DNA of 5,239 bases from CAUZEO01 sp963578625 (GTDB taxonomy: Bacteria; Verrucomicrobiota; Kiritimatiellia; SLOV01): contig CAUZEO010000360.1 of the NCBI GenBank assembly GCA_963578625.1, forward strand, positions 1-5,239, read 5' to 3'. Both the position numbers and the translations under genes were made by a program. The notes under the pieces are model-generated. The model worked only from the letters and a program-made list of their open reading frames with translations, searched no databases and was not told the DNA's origin. Each line of letters begins with the position of its first letter. Position 1 is the first letter of the stretch. Positions 1-5,239 of this stretch are shown here, piece by piece.

Positions 1-2
1 CG

Positions 3-1673
3 AAGCCCGGGGAAGGCGGCCAGCTTCCCGGCTACAAAGTGTACAGGTGGATCGCGGAGACGCGGCACACCACTCCGTATGTCGGACTCATTTCTCCGCC
101 GCCGCACCATGATATCTACTCCATCGAAGATCTTGCGCAGTTGATCCACGATTTGAAGAACTCGAATCCGCAAGCGCGAATCAACGTCAAGCTTGTCTCG
201 GAAGTCGGAGTCGGAACGGTGGCGGCAGGCGTGTCGAAGGGTAAAGCGGATGTGGTGCTGGTCAGTGGGCACGACGGAGGTACCGGATCGTCGCCTCTCA
301 CCTCGCTCAAACATGCGGGACTGCCGTGGGAACTCGGAATCGCTGAAACACATCAAACCCTGGTCCGCAATGATCTTCGCGACCGGATTGTGGTTGAGTG
401 TGACGGTCAACTCAAAACGGGGCGCGACGTTGCCGTGGCCTGCATGCTCGGAGCGGAAGAGTTCGGCTTTTCATCGGCGCCGCTGGTGGTGATGGGCTGC
501 ATCATGATGCGGGTCTGCCACCTGAACACCTGTCCGGTCGGCATAGCAACCCAGGATCCTGAACTTCGCGAGAAGTTCGAGGGCAAGCCGGAGGACGTGA
601 TTACATTCTTTCGCTTCGTCGCCGAGGAATTGCGGGAAATCCTGGCGGAGCTGGGGTATCGATCCGTGAACGAGCTGGTTGGCCAGTCCGACCGTCTGGA
701 AATGGCCGGGGCTATCGATCATTGGAAAGCAAAAGGCCTGGATTACTCGAAAATATTGGACAAACCGGTAGCCTGGGAGGATTCCACTCTCTACTGCTCG
801 AAAGTCCAGGACCACGGCCTGGATAAGGCACTCGACCACGAGCTCATCCGGCTCGCCCGCCCGGCACTTGAGGATGGCATGAAGGTCGAAGAGAAGATTG
901 AGATCAGAAACGTTCATCGAACCGTCGGGACCATGCTGAGTCACGAAATCGCGAAGCGGTACCGTGGAGACGGGTTGCCGGACGACACCATCGTCTTCCA
1001 TTGCAGCGGCTCGGCAGGACAGAGCTTTTGCGCGTTCGGCAGCCGCGGCATCACGATGAACATTGAAGGCGATGCCAATGATTACTTTGGAAAAGGACTG
1101 TCCGGCGCGAAGATTACAATTCGGCCACCGAGAGAATCCACCTTCCCGGCGGAGGAAAACGTTCTTGTCGGCAACGTCGCGTTTTACGGGGCCACATCCG
1201 GCGAGGCGTATATCCGGGGGGGCGCCGGAGAAAGATTCTGCGTCCGCAACAGCGGGGTCCGCGCAGTCGTAGAGAGTGTCGGCGATCATGGTTGCGAATA
1301 TATGACGGGAGGTCGAGCAGTGATCCTCGGTCCAACCGGCCGCAATTTCGCGGCGGGAATGAGCGGCGGTATTGCCTATGTGCTGGATGATTCCGGGGAT
1401 TTCGCCGAATACCGCCTGAACCGCGAAATGGTCGAACCGGAGCCCTTAACCGACAACGAGGACATCGCCGAACTTCGCCTCATGATCGAAGATCACCTGC
1501 GATACACCGACAGCGCGGTCGCGAAACGGGTCGTTGATGACTGGCAGGGATCCCTGGAGAAATTTGTGAAAATCATGCCGACCGATTATAAAGCAGCCCT
1601 CGAACGCCTCGCCCGCGAGGCTGAAGACGATAAAACAAAAGTGATTCTTGAAACAGTAAGCGAGGGAGCGTGA
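3..1673 (+). CDS. gltB: Glutamate synthase large (alpha) subunit, C-terminal part (5' end outside window)
   Basis: This is the C-terminal 556 residues of the large subunit of glutamate synthase (GOGAT), a cytoplasmic enzyme that uses ammonia released from glutamine to aminate 2-oxoglutarate to glutamate. The frame is open from the left edge and the first residues read KPGEGGQLPG, a conserved internal GltB motif, so the GTG at 39 is not the start. The FMN/2-oxoglutarate synthase domain is recognised by LISPPPHHDIYSIEDLAQLI, SGHDGGTG and KHAGLPWELGIAETHQ. The [3Fe-4S] ligands are three cysteines spaced C-x5-C-x4-C at codons 498, 516 and 531, followed by PVGIATQD. From about 900 to 1450 comes the glycine-rich GXGXG beta-helix domain (GSAGQSFCAFGSRG, GKGLSGAKI, GGAGERFCVRNSG, GGRAVILGPTGRNFAAGMSGG), ending with the usual MPTDYKAAL near the C-terminus. 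The N-terminal glutaminase domain with its catalytic cysteine lies outside the window. No frameshift or missing ligand is seen. gltD follows 59 bases downstream, as expected for an operon. Confidence 0.97.
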   Translation, partial: KPGEGGQLPGYKVYRWIAETRHTTPYVGLISPPPHHDIYSIEDLAQLIHDLKNSNPQARINVKLVSEVGVGTVAAGVSKGKADVVLVSGHDGGTGSSPLTSLKHAGLPWELGIAETHQTLVRNDLRDRIVVECDGQLKTGRDVAVACMLGAEEFGFSSAPLVVMGCIMMRVCHLNTCPVGIATQDPELREKFEGKPEDVITFFRFVAEELREILAELGYRSVNELVGQSDRLEMAGAIDHWKAKGLDYSKILDKPVAWEDSTLYCSKVQDHGLDKALDHELIRLARPALEDGMKVEEKIEIRNVHRTVGTMLSHEIAKRYRGDGLPDDTIVFHCSGSAGQSFCAFGSRGITMNIEGDANDYFGKGLSGAKITIRPPRESTFPAEENVLVGNVAFYGATSGEAYIRGGAGERFCVRNSGVRAVVESVGDHGCEYMTGGRAVILGPTGRNFAAGMSGGIAYVLDDSGDFAEYRLNREMVEPEPLTDNEDIAELRLMIEDHLRYTDSAVAKRVVDDWQGSLEKFVKIMPTDYKAALERLAREAEDDKTKVILETVSEGA

Positions 1674-1732
1674 ACGGAAGGTAACGGGGTGAACGAAGGC
1701 AGACATCAAATCTACTTCGTTTCCTTCAGTTC
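1674..1732 (+). other. gltB-gltD intergenic spacer with imperfect direct repeat and small hairpin
   Basis: The 59-base spacer begins with an imperfect duplication: gtgaacggaagg (1670-1681, overlapping the gltB stop) and gtgaacgaagg (1689-1699). The second copy can pair with downstream sequence: AACGAAG at 1692-1698 matches CTTCGTT at 1715-1721, a 7-bp stem with a 16-base loop that ends about 11 bases before the upstream gltD ATG. No T-run follows, so it is not a convincing terminator. It could tune gltD translation or mRNA stability, but no function can be read from sequence alone. No promoter was recognised here, so gltD is probably co-transcribed with gltB. Confidence 0.3.
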
Positions 1733-3220
1733 ATGAAGTACGGAACAATGGGCAAGTTAACAGGATTTAAAGAATTCGATCGGGAGTTGCCGCAGCGGAG
1801 ACCCGTGGAGGAGCGGCTTCAGGACTGGAAGGAGTTCTACGACTATTCCACGTTTCCGGCGAAGAAGCTCCAGAAGCAGGCAGCACGCTGCATGGATTGC
1901 GGCGTCCCGACATGCCATGCGGGTTGCCCGCTTGGAAATCTGATTCCCGATTGGAATGACTTCGTCTACCAGGACCGCTGGGAAGAGGCGATTGTTCAGC
2001 TACACAGCACCAACAATTTCCCTGAATTCACTGGGCGGCTTTGTCCGGCCCCTTGCGAAGAGGCATGCGTACTTGGCATCAACGAGACACCGGTGACCAT
2101 CGAAGAGATTGAAAAGAATATCGTTGAACACGCCTTTGCCGTGGGCTGGATCAAACCGGAACCCCCGGCCAACCGCACCGGGAAAAGCATAGCCGTCATC
2201 GGGTCGGGACCGGCCGGGATGGCGTGCGCTCAACAATTGAACCGCGCCGGGCACACCGTTCATCTCTACGAGCGATCTGAATGCGTCGGCGGTCTGATGC
2301 GGTATGGAATTCCCGATTTCAAATTAGAGAAACGGATCATCGCTCGGCGCCTTGACGTTATGGAGAAAGAGGGCATCATTCCCAGAACGGGAGTCGACGT
2401 TGGAAATGAGATCACCGCCGAAGATCTCAATCGCGAGTACAACGCGGTGGTCCTCTCCATCGGCGCCACCAAGCCTCGCGATCTTCCGATAGCGGGCCGA
2501 TCGCTGAAAGGGGTTCATTTCGCGATGGACTTCCTCACCCAGCAGAACAAGCGGGTTGGAAACGAGCCGTTTACTGCGGAAGACATCCTCGCTACGGACA
2601 AGAATGTGATTGTCATCGGCGGGGGCGACACGGGAAGCGACTGCATTGGGACCTCCAACCGGCACCGGGCCGCATCAGTCACGAACTTCGAGCTTTTGCC
2701 GAAGCCGACGCTAGATCGCCCGGAGGACCAGCCATGGCCATTCTGGCCGATGCGTCTGCGATCCAGCTCGTCGCACGAAGAGGGTGCGAACAGGAACTGG
2801 AGCATTCTTACGAAAGAGTTCATCGGAGAAGACGGCGCGATGACTCATCTGAAAACAGTGAATGTCGAGTGGGTTCCTTCCCTGAATGGCGGGCGGCCCG
2901 AAATGCAGGAGATCGAGGGAACCGAAAAGGAGTGGCCATGCGAGCTGGCGCTGCTGGCGCTCGGATTTCTGGGACCGGAACCCGACAATATCGTGGCGCA
3001 GTTCGGCTGCGAACTGGACCAACGGGGCAATATCAAGACGGACGAGAATTACATGTCGACGGTGCCCGGTGTTTTCGCGGCGGGGGACAGCAGACGTGGT
3101 CAAAGCCTCATCGTGTGGGCAATCTCCGAAGGACGCGAAGCGGCCCGCGGCGTGGACAGCTACCTCATGGGACGCACGGAGCTGACCTCCAAGGAAGGCA
3201 TGGATCTTCCACGGGTGTAG
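1733..3220 (+). CDS. gltD: Glutamate synthase small (beta) subunit, NAD(P)H-dependent
   Basis: GltD is the FAD flavoprotein that oxidises NAD(P)H and delivers electrons through Fe-S clusters to GltB. Numbering from the ATG at 1733 (495 residues, normal for the family), the N-terminal Fe-S domain carries cysteines 53, 56, 61 and 65, then 104, 108 and 112 in LCPAPCEEAC. The FAD Rossmann motif GSGPAG is at 157-162, followed by GGLMRYGIPDFKLEK. The pyridine-nucleotide motif GGGDTG is at 296-301. The conserved PWPFWPMRLRSSSSHEEG is at 334-351, and the C-terminal FAD segment GVFAAGDSRRGQSLIVWAISEGREAARG is at 446-473. The start is uncertain. Homologues usually begin MGKxTGFxEF, which here is M6, an ATG at 1748. 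The ATG at 1733 has no visible ribosome binding site, while 1748 has only a weak GGA about three bases upstream. The coordinates give the longer form; 1748 may be the true start. Residue 312 is Arg where most relatives have Gly (NRHG), a minor oddity. The gene is intact. Confidence 0.97.
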   Translation: MKYGTMGKLTGFKEFDRELPQRRPVEERLQDWKEFYDYSTFPAKKLQKQAARCMDCGVPTCHAGCPLGNLIPDWNDFVYQDRWEEAIVQLHSTNNFPEFTGRLCPAPCEEACVLGINETPVTIEEIEKNIVEHAFAVGWIKPEPPANRTGKSIAVIGSGPAGMACAQQLNRAGHTVHLYERSECVGGLMRYGIPDFKLEKRIIARRLDVMEKEGIIPRTGVDVGNEITAEDLNREYNAVVLSIGATKPRDLPIAGRSLKGVHFAMDFLTQQNKRVGNEPFTAEDILATDKNVIVIGGGDTGSDCIGTSNRHRAASVTNFELLPKPTLDRPEDQPWPFWPMRLRSSSSHEEGANRNWSILTKEFIGEDGAMTHLKTVNVEWVPSLNGGRPEMQEIEGTEKEWPCELALLALGFLGPEPDNIVAQFGCELDQRGNIKTDENYMSTVPGVFAAGDSRRGQSLIVWAISEGREAARGVDSYLMGRTELTSKEGMDLPRV

Positions 3221-3264
3221 TTTATGGTGAGATGACGGTGCCGCACTCCCTCTCAACATGGAGC

Positions 3265-3313
3265 GCGTTGCCCCATGCTACGGTAACGTTGCGCCTTCAG
3301 CGCGGGGCAACGC
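3265..3313. repeat. Palindromic (REP-like) element or bidirectional terminator between convergent genes
   Basis: The arms GCGTTGCCCC (3265-3274) and GGGGCAACGC (3304-3313) are perfect 10-bp reverse complements. The 29-base loop contains a second hairpin, GCGC-cttca-GCGC (3291-3303), that abuts the outer right arm. An alternative fold pairs CGTTGC (3287-3292) with GCAACG (3307-3312), so the element can switch between two structures. It starts 45 bases after the gltD stop and lies before the end of the convergent minus-strand gene at 3371, where a terminator serving both strands would be expected. There is no T-run on either strand, so a dispersed REP-type palindrome is at least as likely as an intrinsic terminator. 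Its strength as an inverted repeat is seen directly; its role is inferred. Confidence 0.55.
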
Positions 3314-3370
3314 CCCCGGTTTCCTGAAAAGGGCCCACTCTCGCCGTTCGCCCGTTCAGAGCCTCCGTGC

Positions 3371-3811
3371 CTACCCCCCCGGCGCGGGTGGCTCCACAAT
3401 CCGACAGGTTAACTTCAGCGATGCGAAAACGTTGGTTTCGACAACGCCGTGGAGAGGGACCTCCACAACGCGCTCCCAAAAAACCGGTTCGCCGGCTACG
3501 CCTGAATGACGAACAACAATCGTCGCCGATCCACCGGTCGGACTTTGCGCCGCATCGCGGACTTCAATGGAGTAGTCAGGGCGATCCGGAGTCGCCGGCG
3601 CTGCTGCCTGCCTGATCTCTCCCCGATCCAGGGGGACTGATACGATGCGCTCAACTTCAGACCCGTCTTCGATCGAAATCAATAGTATCACCGGAAGGAT
3701 CGTCAGCCCCAGGTTGATCACTGAGGCGATCATCCGGCATCCTAAACTCATCGCCGTCCCGATAAGGAGGATCGAAAACAACCCTGCCTTTCCCATCTGC
3801 TGAACTTTCAT
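3371..3811 (-). CDS. Small hypothetical membrane protein or lipoprotein
   Basis: I do not recognise this 146-residue protein. From the ATG at 3811 it begins MKVQQMGKAG, then a hydrophobic stretch (residues 11-24) ending SLGC at residues 22-25. That fits a relaxed lipobox with Cys25 as the possible lipidated residue, although position -3 is Ser rather than Leu. A second hydrophobic run, residues 27-46 (MIASVINLGLTILPVILLIS), follows at once, so it may instead be an integral membrane protein with a hairpin anchor. The remainder is soluble, charged then beta-rich (about 50-140), and ends PPAPGG before a TAG. The last codons lie in a run of seven G on the coding strand (3374-3380), a place where an indel would change the C-terminus. 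An alternative start is TTG at 3877 (168 residues), which sits 8 bases after a strong AAGGAGG. I prefer 3811 because it gives a normal-length signal sequence. The gene converges on gltD and diverges from the mosaic frame. Confidence 0.55.
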   Translation of the reverse strand: MKVQQMGKAGLFSILLIGTAMSLGCRMIASVINLGLTILPVILLISIEDGSEVERIVSVPLDRGEIRQAAAPATPDRPDYSIEVRDAAQSPTGGSATIVVRHSGVAGEPVFWERVVEVPLHGVVETNVFASLKLTCRIVEPPAPGG

Positions 3812-3885
3812 CAGCGAAAAATGTACTCTCCCGCGCGCCCGTTGGAAAGCAGGAACCGGCCGAAATTGGCCACGCAAATCTTCTG

Positions 3886-3892
3886 CCTCCTT
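3886..3892 (-). promoter_or_regulatory. Strong Shine-Dalgarno sequence, minus strand
   Basis: On the minus strand the sequence reads AAGGAGG, preceded by further A residues, and is followed 8 bases later by an in-frame TTG at 3877-3875. This is a near-perfect anti-anti-SD match at good spacing. The ATG at 3811 has only GGGAGAG about 14 bases upstream, which is too far to be efficient. The site therefore argues for the TTG start of the minus-strand gene, against the signal-peptide argument for 3811. It may also be a chance purine run. Confidence 0.4.
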
Positions 3893-3910
3893 TTTCCGGC
3901 GAGCTGAATT

Positions 3911-3927
3911 CCGGCTATAATAGCCGG
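3911..3927. promoter_or_regulatory. Perfect palindrome enclosing a TATAAT -10-like box
   Basis: CCGGCTATAATAGCCGG is a perfect inverted repeat (7-bp arms CCGGCTA / TAGCCGG, 3-bp centre TAA). It contains a consensus -10 hexamer TATAAT at 3916-3921 on the plus strand and TATTAT on the minus strand. It lies in the divergent space between the minus-strand gene and the mosaic plus-strand frame, 11 bases before codon 3938. No TTGACA-like -35 is seen 16-18 bases upstream on the plus strand (the sequence there is T-rich, TTTTTCCGG). TTCCGGC occurs twice nearby (3895-3901 and 3909-3915). A promoter with an overlapping operator is the natural reading, but a chance or repeat-derived palindrome cannot be excluded. 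Confidence 0.35.
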
Positions 3928-3937
3928 GGTTTCGGCA

Positions 3938-4570
3938 ATTGAGTGGACGATCACGTCTACACTTGCGCTGTGCGCGTTCTTCTCCAATGCGCACGCGGCT
4001 ACATTCTATCCCGGTGTCTGTCCAACCAGTGTACCCTGGCCGGGCAAAATCATTCCATACGAATTTGACGCGAGCGTCACTCCAGCGCAGCAGGTGCCCT
4101 ACCTCGACGGGATCAAGGAGTGGGAGCTTGCCGGCGGCATCGACCAGGTTCCCCGTAACCGAGAAGCAAACGTCATTTCCGGGAACGGCGCGGGCAACCG
4201 CATCGCATACAATGGCACCATCGGCATTTTCGTTTTCGGTACCGCCGACAATGGAAACGCCATTCGTGGCAATCAAATCTTCAGCAACAACTTCCTGGGC
4301 ATCGATCTTGCCGGCGGCACCAACATTGGTTTCGGGGCGACGGCAAATGATCCGGATGACGCCGATGGTGGGCCCAATGAGGTCGTGATTCAGTCGGAAG
4401 GGGATGCGGGGTGGTACCACCGCCTTCAAGTCACCACCAATATGCATGCCTGGACAGACGCCCAGGGCTTCAGGCACTACGCAAGTGGTGGAGCTTACGG
4501 AACCGGCGCAAACGGGGGCTACGCTCCGGGCATTCCGGGTTGTGTCGCCCTGAGATTTGACGCACGGTAA
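3938..4570 (+). pseudogene. Mosaic remnant: astacin-like N-terminus joined to beta-helix rungs and a verrucomicrobial-type C-terminus
   Basis: The frame is open from 3908 to the TAA at 4568 but has no ATG, GTG or TTG before GTG 4094. Numbered from the ATT at 3938 (210 residues), residues 3-20 form a signal-peptide core ending NAHA, with an AxA cleavage site after A20. Residues 24-73 (YPG...PWPGKIIPYEFD...QQ...LDGIKEWELAGGI...VPR) match the beginning of M12A astacin-like zinc peptidases, but the HExxHxxGxxH active site never appears. From residue 78 the sequence switches to right-handed beta-helix rungs (NVISGN, GNRIAYNG, GNQIFSNNFLGIDLAGG, ANDPDDADGGPN) of the CSLREA/NosD-like kind. Residues 158-174 (GWYHRLQVTTNMHAWTD) resemble the C-terminal 'YRLQxTTNLxxWTD' segment of large secreted verrucomicrobial proteins. 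I infer an internally deleted, untranslated relic of a large exported protein. An assembly collapse or a genuine short protein starting at GTG 4094 are alternatives; the latter would lack the signal peptide. Confidence 0.55.
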
Positions 4571-4611
4571 CGGGCGACTGTTGAAACAACAACGCCAGAA
4601 CAGGTTCCGTC

Positions 4612-5088
4612 ATGATTTTCAAGGAATTGCTTACAACACCCGCCATCCTCATCCTCTATCTCTTATCATCCGGATGTGCGACCAGCACGCCTCCGACCGC
4701 ACCAAAGGTCGCGAAGTACGAGCACCTGAGAGGAACGTGGAAGCCGGTGCTCATGCAGACGAACAAAGAAGTGGATTCAGCGATTCCAATGCACTATCTC
4801 GTATTCACGGCTTCCCGGGTAATGCAACGAATCCAACTTACGGACACAGGGCCGAAAATTCTGGAAAAAACCGTGGGCCTCAGGAAGAACGGCGTTCTGG
4901 TCGCTCAAATGTCGGTGGAGTCCGAAATGTACGGCCCCATCGCGCGGGTCACGGTCGAGGGTGATAGAATGGTCGTACAGGGTGCGATCGACGAAGTCCT
5001 GATCTACGACCGCATAAGCCCGTCCACTGATATTGAAGCTCTGGCCCTGAAGGTAGAATACCTCCCGGTGCAGAAACTCGAACTGTAG
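4612..5088 (+). CDS. Small predicted lipoprotein, function unknown
   Basis: This 158-residue protein has a type II signal peptide: a short polar start (MIFKE), a hydrophobic core at residues 6-18, and SSGC with Cys22 as the likely lipidated residue, followed by a Thr/Pro/Ser-rich linker (23-34). It should therefore be anchored in a membrane facing the periplasm. The mature part contains LRGTWKPV (39-46) and alternating hydrophobic strands (YLVFTASRVMQRIQL, ARVTVEGDRMVVQG). This is loosely like the lipocalin-type 'LxGTW' small proteins common in PVC bacteria, but the match is too weak to assign a family. The ATG has only a weak CAGG about 7 bases upstream. A TTGACG at 4557-4562 could be a -35, but no good -10 follows. 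It begins 41 bases after the mosaic frame ends, on the same strand, and no partner gene suggests a role. Confidence 0.75.
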   Translation: MIFKELLTTPAILILYLLSSGCATSTPPTAPKVAKYEHLRGTWKPVLMQTNKEVDSAIPMHYLVFTASRVMQRIQLTDTGPKILEKTVGLRKNGVLVAQMSVESEMYGPIARVTVEGDRMVVQGAIDEVLIYDRISPSTDIEALALKVEYLPVQKLEL

Positions 5089-5093
5089 CCGAC

Positions 5094-5123
5094 GAGTGGG
5101 AAATCATGCACCTTGTCCCGCTC
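5094..5123 (+). terminator. Possible hairpin terminator after the lipoprotein gene
   Basis: GAGTGGGA (5094-5101) can pair with TCCCGCTC (5116-5123) in RNA as an 8-bp stem with one G-U pair and a 14-base loop. It starts 5 bases after the TAG of the upstream gene, a typical place for a terminator. The following bases (tgtcacaaattcatg) contain no U-tract, so intrinsic termination would be weak. It may instead protect the 3' end of the mRNA. Confidence 0.3.
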
Positions 5124-5173
5124 TGTCACAAATTCATGTGTAATCGCGGGGTAAGTGCGTGATTAGTCTATGG

Positions 5174-5221
5174 TAAGAGCAAGCCTAGGGTCCGAATCCT
5201 ACGTAAAATGGCCCGCTCTTA
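5174..5221 (+). other. Nested stem structure with tRNA-like T-loop, no gene assigned
   Basis: The outer arms TAAGAGC (5174-5180) and GCTCTTA (5215-5221) are perfect 7-bp complements. Inside them GCC (5183-5185) can pair with GGC (5210-5212), and TAGG (5186-5189) with CCTA (5198-5201) around the loop GTCCGAAT. The stretch TTAGTCTATGGTAAGAGCA just upstream resembles a tRNA D-arm, and GGGTCCGAATCC resembles a tRNA T-arm, but no anticodon arm or matching acceptor stem is present. It could be a decayed tRNA, an attachment-site scar, a structured RNA or chance. Apart from the hairpin at 5094-5123, no other feature was seen in 5089-5239. Confidence 0.2.
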
Positions 5222-5239
5222 TGAATAAGATTCGTGAAT

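Noticed and set aside
471..1289. Long minus-strand open frame (272 codons) inside gltB
   Set aside because: It is antisense to the conserved FMN, Fe-S and GXGXG regions of gltB. Its translation shows no recognisable family and it arises from GC-rich codon bias.
2711..3259. Minus-strand open frame of 182 codons over gltD
   Set aside because: It overlaps intact gltD sequence including the nucleotide-binding and C-terminal FAD segments; low-complexity Arg/His-rich translation indicates a shadow frame.
2734..3327. Plus-strand open frame of 197 codons overlapping gltD and the palindrome
   Set aside because: It is a second frame of gltD with Arg-rich, domain-free translation, and it runs on into the palindromic repeat.
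3939..4388. Plus-strand open frame starting at TTG 3939
   Set aside because: It follows the TATAAT box at a good distance, but its translation is Ser/Arg/Pro-rich noise, whereas the neighbouring frame carries clear signal peptide, astacin and beta-helix motifs.
3878..4477. Upstream extension of the minus-strand gene to an ATG at 4477
   Set aside because: This part is antisense to the beta-helix and astacin-like coding sequence. It has no signal peptide, and hydrophobic lipoprotein-like sequence begins only after 3811.
4579..4591. Small hairpin TGTTG-AAA-CAACA between the mosaic frame and the lipoprotein gene
   Set aside because: A 5-bp AT-rich stem with a 3-base loop and no T-run; too weak to call a terminator or regulatory element.
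4557..4964. Plus-strand open frame of 135 codons overlapping the lipoprotein gene
   Set aside because: Different frame from the lipoprotein, which has a clear signal peptide and lipobox. This one has charged low-complexity sequence with no motif.
1..5239. CRISPR array, insertion sequence, defence or biosynthetic system
   Set aside because: No regularly spaced repeats, transposase, integrase, nuclease or pathway genes are visible. Apart from gltBD the contents are small secreted proteins and remnants.

Overview
The window is bacterial, moderately GC-rich, and reads as a core nitrogen-assimilation locus followed by a short accessory stretch of secreted or lipid-anchored proteins. The glutamate synthase genes are of the MGKxTGF / C-terminal GXGXG type, found in many phyla. 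The secreted-protein remnants (astacin-like start, CSLREA/NosD-like beta-helix rungs, and a C-terminal motif of the 'YRLQxTTNLxxWTD' kind) most resemble what I know from Verrucomicrobiota and neighbouring PVC bacteria. That placement is inference, not proof.

Layout. Positions 3-1673 (+) hold the C-terminal part of gltB, the large subunit of glutamate synthase, which is open at the left edge. After a 59-base gap, 1733-3220 (+) holds a complete gltD, the small subunit. Together they convert 2-oxoglutarate plus glutamine to two glutamates: GltD takes electrons from NAD(P)H and passes them through Fe-S clusters to the FMN site in GltB. Positions 3221-3370 are a convergent intergenic space containing a strong 10-bp palindrome, either a REP-like element or a bidirectional terminator. 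Positions 3371-3811 (-) encode a small unrecognised membrane or lipoprotein, possibly starting at a TTG at 3877. Positions 3812-3937 are a divergent intergenic space with a perfect palindrome that contains TATAAT.

Positions 3938-4570 (+) are an open frame with no usable start codon that joins three things: a signal peptide plus the beginning of an astacin-like metallopeptidase, two or so rungs of a right-handed beta-helix, and a verrucomicrobial-style C-terminal segment. The peptidase active site is missing. I read it as an internally deleted pseudogene or an assembly collapse. Positions 4612-5088 (+) encode a small predicted lipoprotein. The last 150 bases have no gene; they hold a possible hairpin just after the lipoprotein stop and a nested, faintly tRNA-like structure near the right edge.

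No CRISPR array, insertion sequence, convincing RNA gene or defence system is visible. The only truly unusual object is the mosaic frame at 3938-4570, together with its start-codon problem and the palindromic elements on both sides of the minus-strand gene.
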